From: Deltaproteobacteria bacterium
Lineage (GTDB): Bacteria; Desulfobacterota; Desulfuromonadia; Desulfuromonadales; Geopsychrobacteraceae
DNA: 53,873 nt
Direction of reading: 5' to 3'
Assembly: GCA_024276935.1 (NCBI GenBank)
Contig: JAJRWH010000027.1
Coordinates: 1 to 53,873, forward strand
Part shown: piece by piece, positions 52,602-53,873 of the stretch
How the letters are laid out: every line of letters starts with the position of its first letter
Position numbering within the stretch: the stretch's first letter is position 1
Translations under genes and position numbers: made by a program
Notes under the pieces: model-generated
Seen by the model: the letters and a program-made list of their open reading frames with translations, nothing else
Told to the model about the DNA's origin: nothing
Databases searched by the model: none

Positions 52602-53603
52602 TCATGATGATGGTAACGGCTTTCCTGGGGTAGCAAAATGATCAAAAGAGCGCAATTGTGGTTGATAAGGTTGACCTTCTGCACCCATAAAAACTAATTC
52701 TTCGTCCGCTATTACTGTGCCTATTCTTCGCAGGGGTATTCCAAATTCCTGAGCCAGATCTTCGATTCTGGTTCGGTTGTGCTTGTGTGCACTGAAAAGC
52801 AACTCGTAATTCTCACCACCACAAATCGCCAGATCCAGCAACCTCGGGTCAACAATCAGAGCTTTTTGAAACTCTTCGGACAGTGGCAACTGGTCCAGAT
52901 CGATACAGGCTCCGACTGCTGATGCCGTCAACAGGTGAGTCAGGTCGCCAGCAAGTCCATCCGAAAGGTCGAGCATGGCTGTTGCCAGCTTGTGCGATCC
53001 CAACTGCCAGCCAAGTTCAGCCCTGGCCCGGGGACGAAAATGACGTGCGGCCAGAAACTCTGACAGGGGCTTTCCTGCCTGCAGTCTGGCCAGGGCCAGT
53101 GCACTGTCTCCCAGGGTTCCGGAAACCCAGAGATCGTCATGAACCTCTGCGGTACTTCGAGTAACCTGCTGGCCCTCGGGACAAAGCCCCTGAATAGTAA
53201 TGGCAATGGTCAGAGATTCCTGTGCCCGGCAGGTGTCCCCGCCGGTCAAAAACAGCTGTTCCTGCTCCAACGCAGCAAAAAAACCGTCCATAAACTGGTC
53301 CAGTTGCTCGTCAGTAAACCCTGGTGGCAATCCCAGCCCGAGATAGACACACAGAGGCCTGGCCCCCATTGCCGCAATATCACTGACATTGACCGCAACA
53401 GACTTTTGCCCAAGGCTCGCCAGGTCGGTCCAGTCGAGACGAAAGTGGATATTTTCCAAAAGCAAATCGGTGCTGGTCAGCAAATGCTGCCCCGCAGGGA
53501 CAGTGATTGCCGAACAATCATCACCAATTCCAAGTTTGATTAGTGGACCCCTTGCAGCACGCTGACGAATTTTTTCGATAAATTCAAATTCGCCGATGCC
53601 CAT
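52602..53603 (-). CDS. thiL: Thiamine-monophosphate kinase
   Basis: 333-residue enzyme that phosphorylates thiamine monophosphate to the diphosphate cofactor. MGIGEFEFIEKIRQ is the family start. GIGDDCSAI (about 25-33) binds Mg-ATP, and STDLLLENIHFRLDWTDLASLGQKSVAVNVSDIAAMGARP (about 44-83) is conserved, as are GGDTCRA and MLDLSDGLAGDL. The C-terminal ICGGENYELLF matches. A strong promoter lies at 53659-53687. It is upstream of cheR on the same strand with a 51-base gap, so the chemotaxis genes may be read from the same promoter. Confidence 0.95.
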   Translation of the reverse strand: MGIGEFEFIEKIRQRAARGPLIKLGIGDDCSAITVPAGQHLLTSTDLLLENIHFRLDWTDLASLGQKSVAVNVSDIAAMGARPLCVYLGLGLPPGFTDEQLDQFMDGFFAALEQEQLFLTGGDTCRAQESLTIAITIQGLCPEGQQVTRSTAEVHDDLWVSGTLGDSALALARLQAGKPLSEFLAARHFRPRARAELGWQLGSHKLATAMLDLSDGLAGDLTHLLTASAVGACIDLDQLPLSEEFQKALIVDPRLLDLAICGGENYELLFSAHKHNRTRIEDLAQEFGIPLRRIGTVIADEELVFMGAEGQPYQPQLRSFDHFATPGKPLPSS

Positions 53604-53658
53604 TTTTTACTCCGGTCCTTGCCAACAATATGTAGAAAATACAAAAACTTAGTTACGT

Positions 53659-53687
53659 ATTATTATTTTTGTTTTAGTTTCTGTCAA
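53659..53687 (-). promoter_or_regulatory. thiL promoter
   Basis: Minus strand: TTGACA (53682-53687) and AATAAT (53659-53664), exactly 17 bases apart, followed by an AT-rich stretch before the thiL start. The -35 box lies inside an 11-bp hairpin (53681-53711). Confidence 0.75.
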
Positions 53688-53711
53688 GCAGAGAACCCGG
53701 CTCTGCGACAG
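53681..53711. repeat. Hairpin overlapping the thiL -35 box beside the intron end
   Basis: CTGTC (53681-53685), two unpaired A, GCAGAG, a 7-base loop, CTCTGC and GACAG. An 11-bp stem with a small bulge, ending 22 bases from the group II intron 3' end. It could be an operator or part of the intron's target. Confidence 0.55.
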
Positions 53712-53732
53712 CAATCAGACTCTTTTGCATTT

Positions 53733-53873
53733 ATCGGGTAGGAGGCGGGGTTACCCCCGCCGTCCTCCCACACCACCGTGCGTACGGTTCCGTACACGGC
53801 GGTTCACGAAGTATGTCGAAAACGATGGAACTGAGTCATATAACTGAACAGTCCCGCTTTAGAGAAATAGGAC
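53733..53873 (-). mobile_element. 3' end of a group II intron (domains V and VI), partial
   Basis: Retromobile self-splicing intron running off the right edge. On the minus strand 53772-53805 is a 34-base hairpin, exact for domain V: it begins GAACCGCC, has a GGAAC-type tetraloop region and ends CACGGTGGT. Next comes GTGGGAGGACGGCGGGG, a GTAA loop and CCCCGCCTCCTACCCGAT, the domain VI stem. Its GGGAGG pairs with CCTaCCC, leaving an unpaired A seven bases from the end, the expected branch point. The intron's 3' end is taken at 53733 (CCCGAT). The catalytic RNA start and reverse transcriptase lie beyond the window. It faces thiL, upstream of its promoter. Confidence 0.85.
53804..53872 (-). CDS. 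Possible C-terminal tail of the intron reverse transcriptase (partial)
   Basis: The minus strand has an open frame that ends with TGA at 53804-53806, two bases into domain V. The last 22 residues begin SYFSKAGLFSYMTQFHR. Intron-encoded reverse transcriptase/maturases usually end just before domain V, and a GLFS-like motif is common near their C-terminus. The fragment is short and could be chance. Confidence 0.35.
   Translation of the reverse strand, partial: SYFSKAGLFSYMTQFHRFRHTS

Overview
The gene content points to an anaerobic or microaerophilic, motile Gram-negative bacterium of the Desulfuromonadales type (former Deltaproteobacteria). The signs are a rubrerythrin, a bacteriohemerythrin, many PAS and cache signalling proteins, a chemotaxis operon with a CheX-like protein, an NhaD-type antiporter and a Nik/Cbi-type metal importer with accessory periplasmic proteins. 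This placement comes from family resemblance only. I saw no rRNA, tRNA or CRISPR array.

Layout. 192-4134: comM/yifB, thioredoxin reductase, a small membrane-anchored protein and a nitrilase-family amidase. 4260-7036: nhaD with a structured leader, a terminator, then hemW. 7066-12066: heat-shock operon hrcA-grpE-dnaK-dnaJ behind a CIRCE operator. 12100-15416: an LpoA-like lipoprotein-family protein, a PAS-GGDEF diguanylate cyclase and a bacteriohemerythrin, same strand. 15442-21075: two large membrane histidine kinases on the minus strand. 21184-26664: carbonic anhydrase, aroC, a DsbA-like protein, an MBL-fold hydrolase, a split permease pair and rubrerythrin. 26799-28671: an EamA exporter convergent with a GlxA-type regulator. 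28794-33610: a six-gene nickel/cobalt ECF-type importer whose fused double ATPase ends in a very His-rich tail. 33788-36373: a polar amino-acid ABC transporter with two permeases and a binding protein but no ATPase; the second permease has an in-frame stop. 36508-40693: an ATP-grasp enzyme, msrA, a DUF815 AAA protein and a DUF445 protein. 40847-45600: rimO, apbE, a NusG-II protein, a Gx transporter, a lipoprotein and a nucleotidyltransferase. 45635-53603: yajQ, a LolA-like protein and a chemotaxis operon (cheR, mcp, cheW, cheY, cheA, cheX-like) following thiL. 53733-53873: the 3' end (domains V and VI) of a group II intron running off the right edge.

How it fits together. The heat-shock genes make one HrcA-controlled unit. 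The nickel/cobalt operon would take in the metal needed by hydrogenases or for cobamide synthesis. The rimO-apbE-Gx run is translationally coupled and pairs flavinylation with membrane redox functions. The signalling genes (c-di-GMP synthesis, a putative nucleotide-binding YajQ, two kinases, chemotaxis) suggest strong environmental sensing.

Three points deserve attention. dnaJ carries a one-base deletion inside a repeated G/F-linker unit. The amino-acid permease is cut by a TAA 40 codons before the natural end. Several promoters (nik, nhaD, thiL) carry palindromes where a repressor or an RNA switch could act. I did not find one coherent, wholly new system. The best candidates for novelty are the nik operon with its unassigned operator, the nhaD leader and the orphan ATP-grasp enzyme.
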